From a virus, in the IMG/VR virus record IMGVR_UViG_3300037088_000142, positions 1-22,934 of that record: DNA of 22,934 nt. One strand, given 5' to 3'. The notes under the pieces are model-generated. The model saw nothing but the letters and a program-made list of their open reading frames with translations, had not been told where the DNA came from and made no database searches. Positions 1 to 8,469 of the stretch are shown one piece after another; positions within the stretch are counted from its first letter, which is position 1, and each line of letters begins with the position of its first letter. The position numbers were made by a program, and so were the translations under genes.

Positions 1-1
1 G

Positions 2-292
2 GAAATTGATGGAAAGAAAATTAAAAAAATCGAATTAGCAGATACATTTTGGGTTGACCAGTATTCAGAGTTGGCCGCAGATTTTTTTCCTGCTATTCTT
101 AAAATGGAAGTGAAAGATGTTTTAATTACCGATGAAAGTAGCCTTTGGGATTTTACATCTTTTTGTAATGACAAAGAAGATTTGGATATTTACATAAAAC
201 GAGTAAAAAAACATTATGGGGTGGATATTTCGGATATGAAAGATTTTAATTTAGTCAAGATATTTAAAAGGATAAATGTATTGCGGGATTAA
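2..292 (+). CDS. 3' end of an unrecognised late gene (partial, cut by window start)
   Basis: The frame is open from base 2 with no start codon needed inside the window, so this is the C-terminal 96 residues of a longer protein that begins upstream. An internal TTG at 71 could be mistaken for a start, but the reading frame continues unbroken before it. The visible part is rich in Asp, Lys and aromatic residues (for example ADTFWVDQYSEL and KKHYGVDISDMKDF) and looks like a compact helical segment ending in a basic tail. It has no signal peptide or membrane segment. The UAA stop at 290-292 abuts a late promoter. I do not recognise the family. Its position next to neck and tail genes suggests a virion or assembly role, which is inference only. 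Confidence 0.7.
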   Translation, partial: EIDGKKIKKIELADTFWVDQYSELAADFFPAILKMEVKDVLITDESSLWDFTSFCNDKEDLDIYIKRVKKHYGVDISDMKDFNLVKIFKRINVLRD

Positions 293-300
293 TATAAATA
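293..300 (+). promoter_or_regulatory. T4-type late promoter P1 (TATAAATA)
   Basis: A perfect T4 late promoter octamer TATAAATA, followed by CTTATATAGG, starts immediately after the stop codon of the preceding gene. In T4 the octamer is the only promoter element read by the gp55 late sigma factor, with transcription starting about 6-7 bases downstream, here near 306. The same extended motif occurs in four other inter-gene positions in this window. It would drive the coiled-coil gene at 344 and the neck genes after it. Confidence 0.85.
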
Positions 301-330
301 CTTATATAGGACAGTTACTTATTTTTTATT

Positions 331-336
331 AGGAGG
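331..336 (+). promoter_or_regulatory. Strong ribosome binding site that fixes the start at 344
   Basis: AGGAGG lies seven bases before ATG 344. An in-frame TTG at 338 is only one base after the site and is too close, so ATG 344 is the start. Confidence 0.8.
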
Positions 337-343
337 TTTGATT

Positions 344-757
344 ATGAAATACGTTAAAAATATCAGTGGTCGTGCGGCGCTTTGCTTGATAAATGGAAGA
401 GAATACAAATTGCAACCCGGAACGACAATTTATCCGGTGCCGGATGATTTTAAATTTGACCCGAGAATGTTTGTAGAGGTACCGGCTCCCATGCAAGCAA
501 AACAAACAACACAAAAAAATACGGAAGCCAATGAGGCACTTGCTTTGAAAGAAGCGATAAAGGTCTTGACACAAGAAGCAAAAATTTTGCGTAAAGAAAA
601 AGATACGTTGGAGAAAGAAAATAAAAAATTGACAGCGGAGAAATTAGACCTTGAGGAAAAGTTAGATGCTCTATCAGAACAGATGGAAGAGAAAGTTCAA
701 GTTGTCGAGGTCAAACCGTCTAAAGGTAAAGTATTAAAATTAGGAACAGGAGAATAA
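344..757 (+). CDS. Small protein: N-terminal beta-type domain plus coiled coil, function unknown
   Basis: A 137-residue protein. Residues 1 to about 45 (starting MKYVKNISGRAALCLINGRE) look like a small beta domain with a Pro-rich edge. Residues about 60-122 are a highly charged Lys/Glu/Leu segment with heptad spacing of leucines, a clear coiled coil. The C-terminus is short and basic (KPSKGKVLKLG). It follows late promoter P1 and a very strong ribosome site, so it is probably made in quantity late in infection. The next gene starts one base after its stop. I do not recognise a family. A beta head on a coiled-coil stalk would suit an oligomeric neck or head accessory protein, but this is inference. 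Confidence 0.8.
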   Translation: MKYVKNISGRAALCLINGREYKLQPGTTIYPVPDDFKFDPRMFVEVPAPMQAKQTTQKNTEANEALALKEAIKVLTQEAKILRKEKDTLEKENKKLTAEKLDLEEKLDALSEQMEEKVQVVEVKPSKGKVLKLGTGE

Positions 758-758
758 G

Positions 759-1478
759 ATGGCAACAATAATCACCAAAGACGACCTTAAACGTTATTTA
801 TTAGCAACGTTGGGCGACCCAGTTATAACGGTTGAAATATCAGACGAGCAATTAAATAATTGCGTTGATGACGCTATAGATGATTTTACCCGATACAACG
901 TGGGTGAAGGTGGTTATCAAGATTTCATGTCATTGAGTTTGTCGGCATACGTTGACACCTATAATTTAAGTGGACAAAATATTGATTCAACGATTGACTT
1001 TACAACGTCATTGACAGATGGAATCAACACGCTGTTTGCACCCACCCATATGGTAATGGCTAGTGATATAGCCGCAGGTCGTTATATCACTAACTATGGT
1101 TTAGTTGACTGGAATATAGCTATGATGTATTTGCAGGAAATTAAAAACTCATTTGGTACGATGTTTACAGTAACATACTATCCGGGACAACAAATATTAA
1201 AAGTATATCCGACCCCAACACAAAACATGACAGGATTGCTTGCTGTTTACAAAAAAGAACAGGCAATATTTTTATTTAATAATGTATTGGTAAGAAAGTT
1301 AGCACTTGCAAAAGCAAGAAAGCAATGGGGAACAAATACAAAGAAATATTCAATCACGTTACCGGGTGGTGGCACAATTAACGGACAGGAAATTTACAAT
1401 GAGGGTGTGGAGACTGAAAAAGATATATTAGCCCAGATAAAAAAGGAAAGCGCACCAGTAGATTTCTTTGTAGGATAA
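759..1478 (+). CDS. Probable neck/head-completion protein (T4 gp13/gp14 type)
   Basis: A 239-residue protein. The N-terminal segment reads as a helical adaptor: ITKDDLKRYLLATLGDP, then VEISDEQLNNCVDDAIDDF at about residues 25-43. This 'D-E-Q-L..C-I-D-D-A' pattern is typical of neck and adaptor proteins of contractile-tailed phages, where the bundle contacts the portal or head-completion ring. The remainder is mixed alpha/beta and ends in a helical tail (EKDILAQIKKES). Order supports the call: in T4 genes 13 and 14 precede 15, 16 and 17, and here this gene precedes the gp15, gp16 and gp17 homologues, with two fibre genes in between. Its ribosome site AGGAG (748-752) lies inside the end of the previous gene, suggesting coupled translation. 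I cannot tell gp13 from gp14. Confidence 0.55.
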   Translation: MATIITKDDLKRYLLATLGDPVITVEISDEQLNNCVDDAIDDFTRYNVGEGGYQDFMSLSLSAYVDTYNLSGQNIDSTIDFTTSLTDGINTLFAPTHMVMASDIAAGRYITNYGLVDWNIAMMYLQEIKNSFGTMFTVTYYPGQQILKVYPTPTQNMTGLLAVYKKEQAIFLFNNVLVRKLALAKARKQWGTNTKKYSITLPGGGTINGQEIYNEGVETEKDILAQIKKESAPVDFFVG

Positions 1479-1488
1479 AAGAAAAATA

Positions 1489-2859
1489 ATGTCAATTGTA
1501 TTTAATGTTATTATAGACCCAGATAACGCAACGGGAACAGACTATACAGATTTAGCCCGGGCCGTTGGTACTAATTGTGATTCTGTTACTCCCTCAACTT
1601 GGGGTTGCATGAGCCCATTAAATGTTGCGGCCACACAAGTTTTTAATCTTAGTTCAGTAAGTGGGACGGTTGCTGACGGTGCTACTGTTTCATTGTACCG
1701 TAGTGGTGTCGCTCAAGGTGTTTCCGGATTGTGCAGGCACGTTACTAAATTGTCAACTAATTTACAAATTCTATTAGTCAATATTACTAGTGCTTCTTTT
1801 GCATTTGCGGTTGGTGACCAATGGAGAGTTGACGCTTCAAATTTAGTTACAATTTCTACAACTGGTGATAGTAATATTATGGTAGTATTTGATTGTAGAT
1901 GTACAAATGGAACACCAGATAGAAAAACTGCTAGTATACAATTAGGTGGTTCTGGACTTTATTCAGAAGCCTACTGGACAACCACATCTGCTAATTATGT
2001 CAAGGTGTGGACAGACCCAGCCCTTGGTTATAGACACAATGGGACTTATCAAACAGGTAATAAATATAGAATAGAGGTTGCGGGAACGGGTACTAGCGGT
2101 GATGATGGAATATGTCTTGTGGTAGACCCATATCATAAATCTGGCTGGTGTGTTGTTCAAGGTATTCAATGTCAATGTACTAATGCGGGTTCGGTTGCTA
2201 TTATGTGCCATTCAAGATATAATGAGGGTGGTGTTAGAAAAATCGAACAATGTATTGTTGCCGTAGATTCATTCATAGATGGGATTTGGATGAATGGTCC
2301 ATATTATGTTTCAAACAATATAGTTTATGGTATTGGTGCGGGGGCGGGATGGTGTGTTAGAGCAAATACAACTAACGCAACTTTTATTAGTTTTACTGGT
2401 TACATTTATAATAATACTATATGGGGTGGCGATGTTGGTATGCGTTCAACTGGTTATAGTGCTAGTGCTTATCCAACAATACTTGCAAAAAATAATATTT
2501 GCAATAATAATAATAGTGATTATGAAACCGTAACATTTGGTATTTTTAGTACAAGTTGCGATAGAAATATATCACAAGATGCCACCGCTCCAGGTACCAA
2601 TCCAAAACAGGGAGCGGTTACATTTGTCAATGTGGGTTCTTATGATTTTCATTTGAGCGGTTCTGATACGGTTGCAAATGGCTATGGTGGCAATCTTACA
2701 GCAGATTCACTTTATGCAATTTCAGTAGATATTGACAATCAGACAAGACCAGCCACAGCCGCTTGGTGTTGTGGTGCTGACGAATTATTATCAGCAGTTA
2801 GAAATAAATTTCAAGAGTATGGACAAGAAAGAGGGCAACATTGGGGAAATAATTATTAG
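1489..2859 (+). CDS. Right-handed beta-helix virion protein (probable neck or fibre spike)
   Basis: A 456-residue protein with almost no charged helical segments. It is rich in Gly, Asn, Thr, Ser, Val and Ile with many short strand-turn units. From about residue 230 it shows the beta-helix style of repeated 'NN.I..' turns: YYVSNNIVYGIG, YIYNNTIWGGD, ILAKNNICNNN. The end resembles the closing unit of secreted beta-helix proteins, with a DFHLSGSDTVANGYGG stretch, then VDIDNQTRP and CCGADE, comparable to the family pattern 'D.r...gSpaiD.G ... DidGq.RP ... iGAdE'. Cysteines are unusually common for a phage protein. Such folds usually bind or cleave carbohydrate in phages, but I see no catalytic residues I can assign. 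It sits between neck and giant fibre genes, so a neck appendage is plausible. Its ribosome site is weak (AGGA at 1472). Confidence 0.65.
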   Translation: MSIVFNVIIDPDNATGTDYTDLARAVGTNCDSVTPSTWGCMSPLNVAATQVFNLSSVSGTVADGATVSLYRSGVAQGVSGLCRHVTKLSTNLQILLVNITSASFAFAVGDQWRVDASNLVTISTTGDSNIMVVFDCRCTNGTPDRKTASIQLGGSGLYSEAYWTTTSANYVKVWTDPALGYRHNGTYQTGNKYRIEVAGTGTSGDDGICLVVDPYHKSGWCVVQGIQCQCTNAGSVAIMCHSRYNEGGVRKIEQCIVAVDSFIDGIWMNGPYYVSNNIVYGIGAGAGWCVRANTTNATFISFTGYIYNNTIWGGDVGMRSTGYSASAYPTILAKNNICNNNNSDYETVTFGIFSTSCDRNISQDATAPGTNPKQGAVTFVNVGSYDFHLSGSDTVANGYGGNLTADSLYAISVDIDNQTRPATAAWCCGADELLSAVRNKFQEYGQERGQHWGNNY

Positions 2860-2865
2860 TCCGAA

Positions 2866-2873
2866 TATAAATA
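2866..2873 (+). promoter_or_regulatory. T4-type late promoter P2 (TATAAATA)
   Basis: Perfect octamer TATAAATA followed by CTTATAGAG, in the 57-base gap before the giant fibre gene. The expected transcription start is near 2880, giving a leader of about 37 bases with an AAGAGGG ribosome site at 2902-2908. Confidence 0.85.
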
Positions 2874-2916
2874 CTTATAGAGTATAATGTTATAAAAGAA
2901 TAAGAGGGAAATACAA

Positions 2917-5900
2917 ATGGCTTTAGAAGGCAAACAAAATACAGACAAATGGTATCCGGTAATATTACTAGCTAGTTCGGATTTTAAAACACCGGTAACG
3001 GGCATTACATCAACTGGCATAGTAGCTTATTATTCAACGGAAGGTGCAACTAGCGCAACCACAGCACCAGTAACCTCTGCCGACTGGAAAGAAGTCGGTA
3101 CGGGTGTATATTGGTTGCAGATTGGCAATCCCGAATTTTCAAGTATAAAAACTTATGAGGTGAATGTATCGGGTGCTACTAATTTACAGTACAATTTTGC
3201 AGTAGAGGTAAGAAGCCAGTGGTTATCAGATACGGAAACCACAGTAAATACTATAACAGCAACGCAAGCAAGTATTACTGCCACCCAGCAAAGTATAACA
3301 GCCGCACAAGCAAATATTCAAGCTACTATAAACTTAATTTCTGGTTCACAATATACGACCTTGAACGCTGGTTTAAACACAGTTACGGGTTCACAATATG
3401 TTACTCTTAACGCTGGTTTGAATAATATTTCTGGTTCACAATATACAACTTTAAATGCAGGCTTAAACACAATATCTGGTTCACAGTATGTCACCAACAA
3501 TGCTGGTTTAAAGACTATTACGGGAACACAGTTTAATCATATAGATACGGATTTAGACCAAATTTCTGCTGGATGCAATACGCTTTCTGCGGTACAAATT
3601 CCCAACATACAATCGGCAGTTAATACTATTTCTGGTACTCAATATGTTACTTTAAATGCAGGTTTGAATACTATTTCTGGTTCACAATATGTTACTAATA
3701 ATGCTGGCTTAAAGACTATTACTGGTACACAATATACGACCCTTAATGCGGGCCTAAATACATTATCGGGAATGCAGATACCTAATATACAATCAGCAGT
3801 AAACACTATTTCTGGAACACAATATACGACCTTGAACGCTGGTTTAAACACAGTTACAGGTTCACAATATGTTACTCTTAACGCTGGTTTGAATACTATT
3901 ACGGCAACTCAATATACCACAATTACAAATAAAGAAGATAATATACAGATAACTGTAAATAGCATATCAGCAAATCAAGGTTCAAGTGTATCTGGTGCGG
4001 TAGCAAATGTACAGACCACAGTCAATGCTATTAGTGCGGGCGTTAATGTTATGTCTGGTTCTCAATATACAACATTGAACGCTGGTTTAAATAATATTTC
4101 TGGTTCTCAATATACGACTTTAAATGCGGGCTTGAATACTATCACAGCAACCCAATATACGGCATTGTCAAATGGGGAAGCTAATATACAAACAACTGTT
4201 AATGCGATTAGTGCTGGTTTAAATGTTGTATCGGGTACGTCAATACCCAATATCCAGACAACCGTAAATGCCATTAGTGCAGGTGTCAACGTTATGTCGG
4301 GTTCGCAATATGTTACTCTTAACGCTGGTCTAAATACAATCTCTGGTTCGCAATATACAACGTTGAATGCCGGATTGAATACATTATCAGGAACGCAAGT
4401 ACCTAATATACAGTCTGCTGTCAACACAATATCTGGAACGCAATATGTTACTCTTAACGCTGGCTTAAATACTATTTCTGGTTCACAATACACGACCTTA
4501 AATGCTGGATTAAACACTATCACGGCAACTCAATATACAGCATTGTCAAATGGGGAAACTAATATACAGACTACAGTTAATGCTCTTAGTGCAGGATTGA
4601 ATACGGTATCCGGTGTACAGATTCCTAACATACAGTCGGCAGTTAATACTATTTCTGGTGCTCAATATGTTACTTTAAATGCTGGTCTAAATACGGTAAC
4701 TGGTTCGCAATACACGACCCTTAACGCCGGCTTGAATACAATTTCTGGTTCCCAATACACAACATTGAACGCTGGTTTGAATACATTATCGGGAATACAA
4801 GTACCTAACATACAATCGGCAGTAAACACAATATCGGGCGTACAGATACCCAACATACAGTCCGCTGTTAATACAATCTCTGGTTCACAATATACGACCT
4901 TAAATGCTGGCTTAAATACAATTACGGCAACACAATATACGGCTTTGTCAAATAGCATAGCAAATATACAAACAACTGTTAATTTTATAAGTGGAAGCGA
5001 AAGTACATCGGCTACGATAGCAAATGTACAAACAACCGTAAACGCCATAAGTGCTGGTATCAACGTTATGTCGGGTTCACAATATACGACCTTAAATGCT
5101 GGCTTAAATAATATTTCTGGTTCTCAATACGTTACCCTTAACGCTGGATTGAATACTATTTCTGGTTCTCAATATACAGCATTATCAAATGGGGAAACAA
5201 ATATACAAACGACCGTAAATGCGATAAGTGCAGGTTTGAATGTTGTTTCTGGTGTACAGATACCTAACATACAGTCCGCTGTCAATACGATTTCTGGTTC
5301 ACAATATGTTACTTTAAATGCTGGTCTAAATACATTATCGGGAATGCAAGTACCCAATATACAATCAGCCGTCAACACAATCTCAGGAACACAATATACG
5401 ACCTTAAACGCAGGTCTAAATACAATCTCTGGTTCACAATATACGACCTTAAATGCTGGCTTGAACACCATTACGGCAACTCAATATACAGCATTGTCAA
5501 ATGGGGAAACCAATATACAGACCACAGTTAATGCTCTTAGCGCTGGTCTAAATACTGTTTCTGGTGTACAAATACCTAACATACAGTCCGCTGTCAACAC
5601 GATTTCTGGTACTCAATATGTTACTTTAAATGCAGGTTTGAATACTATTTCTGGTTCACAATATACGACTTTAAATGCGGGCTTGAATACTATTACGGCA
5701 ACTCAATATACGGCTTTACAGACAACCGTAAATGCCCTTAGTGCAGGATTGAATACTGTTTCTGGTGTTCAAATTCCCAACATACAATCGGCAGTTAATA
5801 CTATTTCTGGTTCACAATATGTTACTCTTAACGCTGGCTTAAATAATATTTCTGGTTCTCAATATACTGCTTTGTCAAATGGAGAAACTAACATACAATC

Positions 5901-8466
5901 CACAGTAAATTTGATTTCTGGAACACAATATACAAATATCAATAATAATTTAGGGGCAATACAGACCGCTGTAAATAGTATTCAGAATAATACTAACTTT
6001 GTAGCCGCTGTTCCGACTGAAATGGTTATCCCATCCTCTGGTACTAGAATGTACAAGATAAGTGTAAATTTTTATGATTTAAGCGGAACGATGGAAGACC
6101 CAGATAGTAACGAAATTGGTATTAGAATACAAAATGTAAACGGCATTGATAAAATATCATTATATGATGATGTTGGTGCAACAACTCCAGCAACAACCGC
6201 CTCATTTACAAATTACTATAAATTGGTAAGAGCAAGCATTGGTTCTTATTATACTTATTATCAATTATCTGCTGGTGCAACCGTAGAACAATGGGTAGTA
6301 AATTTTGAGTTATTGGAAAATGTTGTTGACTATAAGTATATTAGAACAACCAACATAATTAACGAAACACAAGTTGGTGCAGTAACTTTAGATGATACTA
6401 CTGTCAACAAGAAAATTATTGCCAATAGTATCAGACAGAATATTGCAGGAATGGCAGCCGTAGAAACTGGTTCAATAGAGAATGAAATTTCCGCCGCTGT
6501 TGGAAATATACAATTGACAGTTAATCAATTATCAGCTACCCAAGTTCCAAATGTACAGACAACCGTAAATAGTATTTCTGCCACACTTGCAACCGGCTCG
6601 ATTTCCGCTACAATTGATAAAACGGGATTAGCCACATCGGCACAAGTTGTTGATGTACAGACAACTGTAAACGCTATTTCAGCATATGAATCTACGGAAG
6701 GTATAAGTGCTATACAGCAAACAGTAAATGTTATTAGTGCAGATACAGCGTTAATAAAAAATACTGTAAATAGTATAAGTGCAAGCCAATTGAATCAGGC
6801 CACATCTGCCGCACTTGCCAACGTGCAAACTACAGTCAACTTGATTTCTGGAACAGAATACAATGCAATAACAGCAAGTATCGCAAACGTACAGTCAACT
6901 GCTAATTATGTATCGGCTACATTGGATGCGGGCATTACAGCTACTATTGACGCTTCACAATTAGCTACATCGGCCGCACTTGCCAACGTGCAAACGAGTG
7001 TTAATGTAATTTCTGGAACCGAGTATAATACGATAATAAGCAATCAAGCTAACATACAGTCAACCGTTAATTTTATAAGTGGAAGCGAAAGTACATCAGC
7101 CTCAATAGCAAATGTACAGACAACCGTTAATAGCATTTCGGCAACACAACTAAACCAGGCTACATCAGCCGCTTTGGCAGATGTACAAACTACTATCAAT
7201 GCAATTAGCGCAAGCGAAAGTACATCGGCAGATATGGCAAATATTCAGACTACTGTAAATTATTTGTCTGCTACCTCGGTACCAAATGTACAAACAACGG
7301 TTAATCAATTATCGGCAACACAAGTTCCGAATGTACAGACCACAGTTAATAGTATTTCTGCCGCATTGGCCGCAGGAATTACTGCAACCGCAATTGTTGA
7401 TTTATCGAATGTGGCAACCACAGCACAGGCCACAAATATACAGTCAACTTTAAACTTAATTTCTGGAACAGAATATACTACTATCACAGCAAATCAAGCT
7501 ACTGCACAAGCAACTTTAAATTCTATATCTGCTTCGGAAAGTACTAGTGCTAGTATTGCAAATTTGCAAGCCACCGTCAACTTGATTTCTGGAACAGAGT
7601 ATAATACATTGACAGCGGGCATTGCTAATGTACAAAATACAGCTAATTATGTATCGGGTGCTATAGACGCCGGTATTACAGCCACGATTGATGCTTCGCA
7701 ACTAGCAACTTCCGCCGCACTTGCCAACGTGCAAACAACCGTTAATGTAATTTCGGGTACGGAATATAATACTATAACAGCAAGTCAAGTAAATATACAG
7801 ACAACTGTTAATGTTATAAGCGGAAGCGAAAGTACGTCCGCTTCGATTGCAGATGTACAAAATACACTAAATAGCATTACAGCAACCCAATTGCCAAATG
7901 TACAGTCCACAGTCAACTTGATTTCTGGAACAGAGTTTGCAATTATTACTGGTGGATTGAATAGCATACAATCAACTGTGGGTGATATTGTTTTAATAGC
8001 ATCAGCTACATATGATTCGATAGTTGGCCCTATGACAGTTACATTAAATGCAATAAGTGCCGACACAACTGCTATAAAAGCAACCGTAAATTTTATTAGT
8101 GGTAGTGAAACCACAATAACATATTCGGGAATTATTACAGCTTGCGAAAGTGCAATCACGGCGCAAGATTTGGTAGACAAAACTTATTTGGATACACAAG
8201 TTGCGATTATAACGGCAGTAACGGTAAGTGCTGGTAACTGGACACCAGAAGATAAAAATAATGTTATAACAGGCGTGGACGCTATTAAGAATATACATTT
8301 ATTAGCATTTACAATTGAAACTAGAACGGGTGGTGTAGTGTATGCTGTTTGGAGAGATGCCTCGAGCAATATCAAGATGGAAGCAAGATTGCTTGACCCA
8401 GAGGGACACGACCCGTTAATATCGGGAACAGACCCGGTCAACCGAAGCATTGTAACGGTATACTAA
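2917..8466 (+). CDS. Giant repetitive fibrous protein (whisker/neck-fibre candidate, 1849 aa)
   Basis: Residues 1-100 form a beta-sandwich-like attachment domain (IVAYYSTEGATS ... GTGVYWLQIGNPEF). Residues about 105-1020 are a long stalk of 15-residue units such as ISGSQYTTLNAGLNT, with variants VSGVQIPNIQSAVNT and a 7+7 form IQTTVNA ISAGLNV. Hydrophobic residues recur every 7 then 8 positions, as expected for a right-handed trimeric coiled coil with 15 residues per four turns (known from YadA-type stalks). Residues about 1029-1153 form a second beta domain (VPTEMVIPSSGTRMYKISVN onward). Residues about 1177-1770 are a second stalk with more divergent VQTTVN.IS units. Residues about 1773-1849 are a C-terminal domain. 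T4 has fibritin in this part of its gene order, so a neck whisker is the leading guess; a tail fibre or receptor-binding fibre is the alternative. There is no signal peptide. Confidence 0.7.
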   Translation: MALEGKQNTDKWYPVILLASSDFKTPVTGITSTGIVAYYSTEGATSATTAPVTSADWKEVGTGVYWLQIGNPEFSSIKTYEVNVSGATNLQYNFAVEVRSQWLSDTETTVNTITATQASITATQQSITAAQANIQATINLISGSQYTTLNAGLNTVTGSQYVTLNAGLNNISGSQYTTLNAGLNTISGSQYVTNNAGLKTITGTQFNHIDTDLDQISAGCNTLSAVQIPNIQSAVNTISGTQYVTLNAGLNTISGSQYVTNNAGLKTITGTQYTTLNAGLNTLSGMQIPNIQSAVNTISGTQYTTLNAGLNTVTGSQYVTLNAGLNTITATQYTTITNKEDNIQITVNSISANQGSSVSGAVANVQTTVNAISAGVNVMSGSQYTTLNAGLNNISGSQYTTLNAGLNTITATQYTALSNGEANIQTTVNAISAGLNVVSGTSIPNIQTTVNAISAGVNVMSGSQYVTLNAGLNTISGSQYTTLNAGLNTLSGTQVPNIQSAVNTISGTQYVTLNAGLNTISGSQYTTLNAGLNTITATQYTALSNGETNIQTTVNALSAGLNTVSGVQIPNIQSAVNTISGAQYVTLNAGLNTVTGSQYTTLNAGLNTISGSQYTTLNAGLNTLSGIQVPNIQSAVNTISGVQIPNIQSAVNTISGSQYTTLNAGLNTITATQYTALSNSIANIQTTVNFISGSESTSATIANVQTTVNAISAGINVMSGSQYTTLNAGLNNISGSQYVTLNAGLNTISGSQYTALSNGETNIQTTVNAISAGLNVVSGVQIPNIQSAVNTISGSQYVTLNAGLNTLSGMQVPNIQSAVNTISGTQYTTLNAGLNTISGSQYTTLNAGLNTITATQYTALSNGETNIQTTVNALSAGLNTVSGVQIPNIQSAVNTISGTQYVTLNAGLNTISGSQYTTLNAGLNTITATQYTALQTTVNALSAGLNTVSGVQIPNIQSAVNTISGSQYVTLNAGLNNISGSQYTALSNGETNIQSTVNLISGTQYTNINNNLGAIQTAVNSIQNNTNFVAAVPTEMVIPSSGTRMYKISVNFYDLSGTMEDPDSNEIGIRIQNVNGIDKISLYDDVGATTPATTASFTNYYKLVRASIGSYYTYYQLSAGATVEQWVVNFELLENVVDYKYIRTTNIINETQVGAVTLDDTTVNKKIIANSIRQNIAGMAAVETGSIENEISAAVGNIQLTVNQLSATQVPNVQTTVNSISATLATGSISATIDKTGLATSAQVVDVQTTVNAISAYESTEGISAIQQTVNVISADTALIKNTVNSISASQLNQATSAALANVQTTVNLISGTEYNAITASIANVQSTANYVSATLDAGITATIDASQLATSAALANVQTSVNVISGTEYNTIISNQANIQSTVNFISGSESTSASIANVQTTVNSISATQLNQATSAALADVQTTINAISASESTSADMANIQTTVNYLSATSVPNVQTTVNQLSATQVPNVQTTVNSISAALAAGITATAIVDLSNVATTAQATNIQSTLNLISGTEYTTITANQATAQATLNSISASESTSASIANLQATVNLISGTEYNTLTAGIANVQNTANYVSGAIDAGITATIDASQLATSAALANVQTTVNVISGTEYNTITASQVNIQTTVNVISGSESTSASIADVQNTLNSITATQLPNVQSTVNLISGTEFAIITGGLNSIQSTVGDIVLIASATYDSIVGPMTVTLNAISADTTAIKATVNFISGSETTITYSGIITACESAITAQDLVDKTYLDTQVAIITAVTVSAGNWTPEDKNNVITGVDAIKNIHLLAFTIETRTGGVVYAVWRDASSNIKMEARLLDPEGHDPLISGTDPVNRSIVTVY
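3337..5985 (+). repeat. 45-bp (15-residue) coding repeats, first stalk of the giant fibre
   Basis: About 27 copies of a unit encoding (G/T)-(S/T)-QY(T/V)TLNAGLN plus linker residues are interleaved with about a dozen IPNIQSAVNTISG units and several TALSNGETNIQTTVN units. The periodicity is 45 bases, with 7-codon insertions that keep the heptad register. The encoded peptides are nearly invariant, but the codons for the LNAGLN core differ from copy to copy. Confidence 0.9.
6904..7890 (+). repeat. Segmental duplication within the second stalk of the giant fibre
   Basis: An approximately 80-residue block beginning NYVS..DAGITATIDASQL occurs twice, starting near 6904 and 7645 (offset 741 bases, 247 codons). 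Both copies continue through LATSAALANVQT, VNVISGTEYNTI and ISGSESTSASIA. A shorter part of the block (TSAALANVQT) occurs a third time near 6802. Confidence 0.75.
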
Positions 8467-8469
8467 ATT

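Noticed and set aside
71-292. The first gene as a complete short protein starting at TTG 71
   Set aside because: The frame is open back to base 2 with protein-like sequence, and no ribosome site precedes 71.
3318-5471. Several - strand open frames of 60-138 codons inside the fibre repeats
   Set aside because: They repeat the same peptide because the sense strand is repetitive; they are mirror images of the coding repeats, with no start signals.
3337-5985. Regular repeats that might look like a CRISPR or tandem satellite array
   Set aside because: The period is 45 bases in one open frame, copies differ at third positions, and there are no unique spacers.
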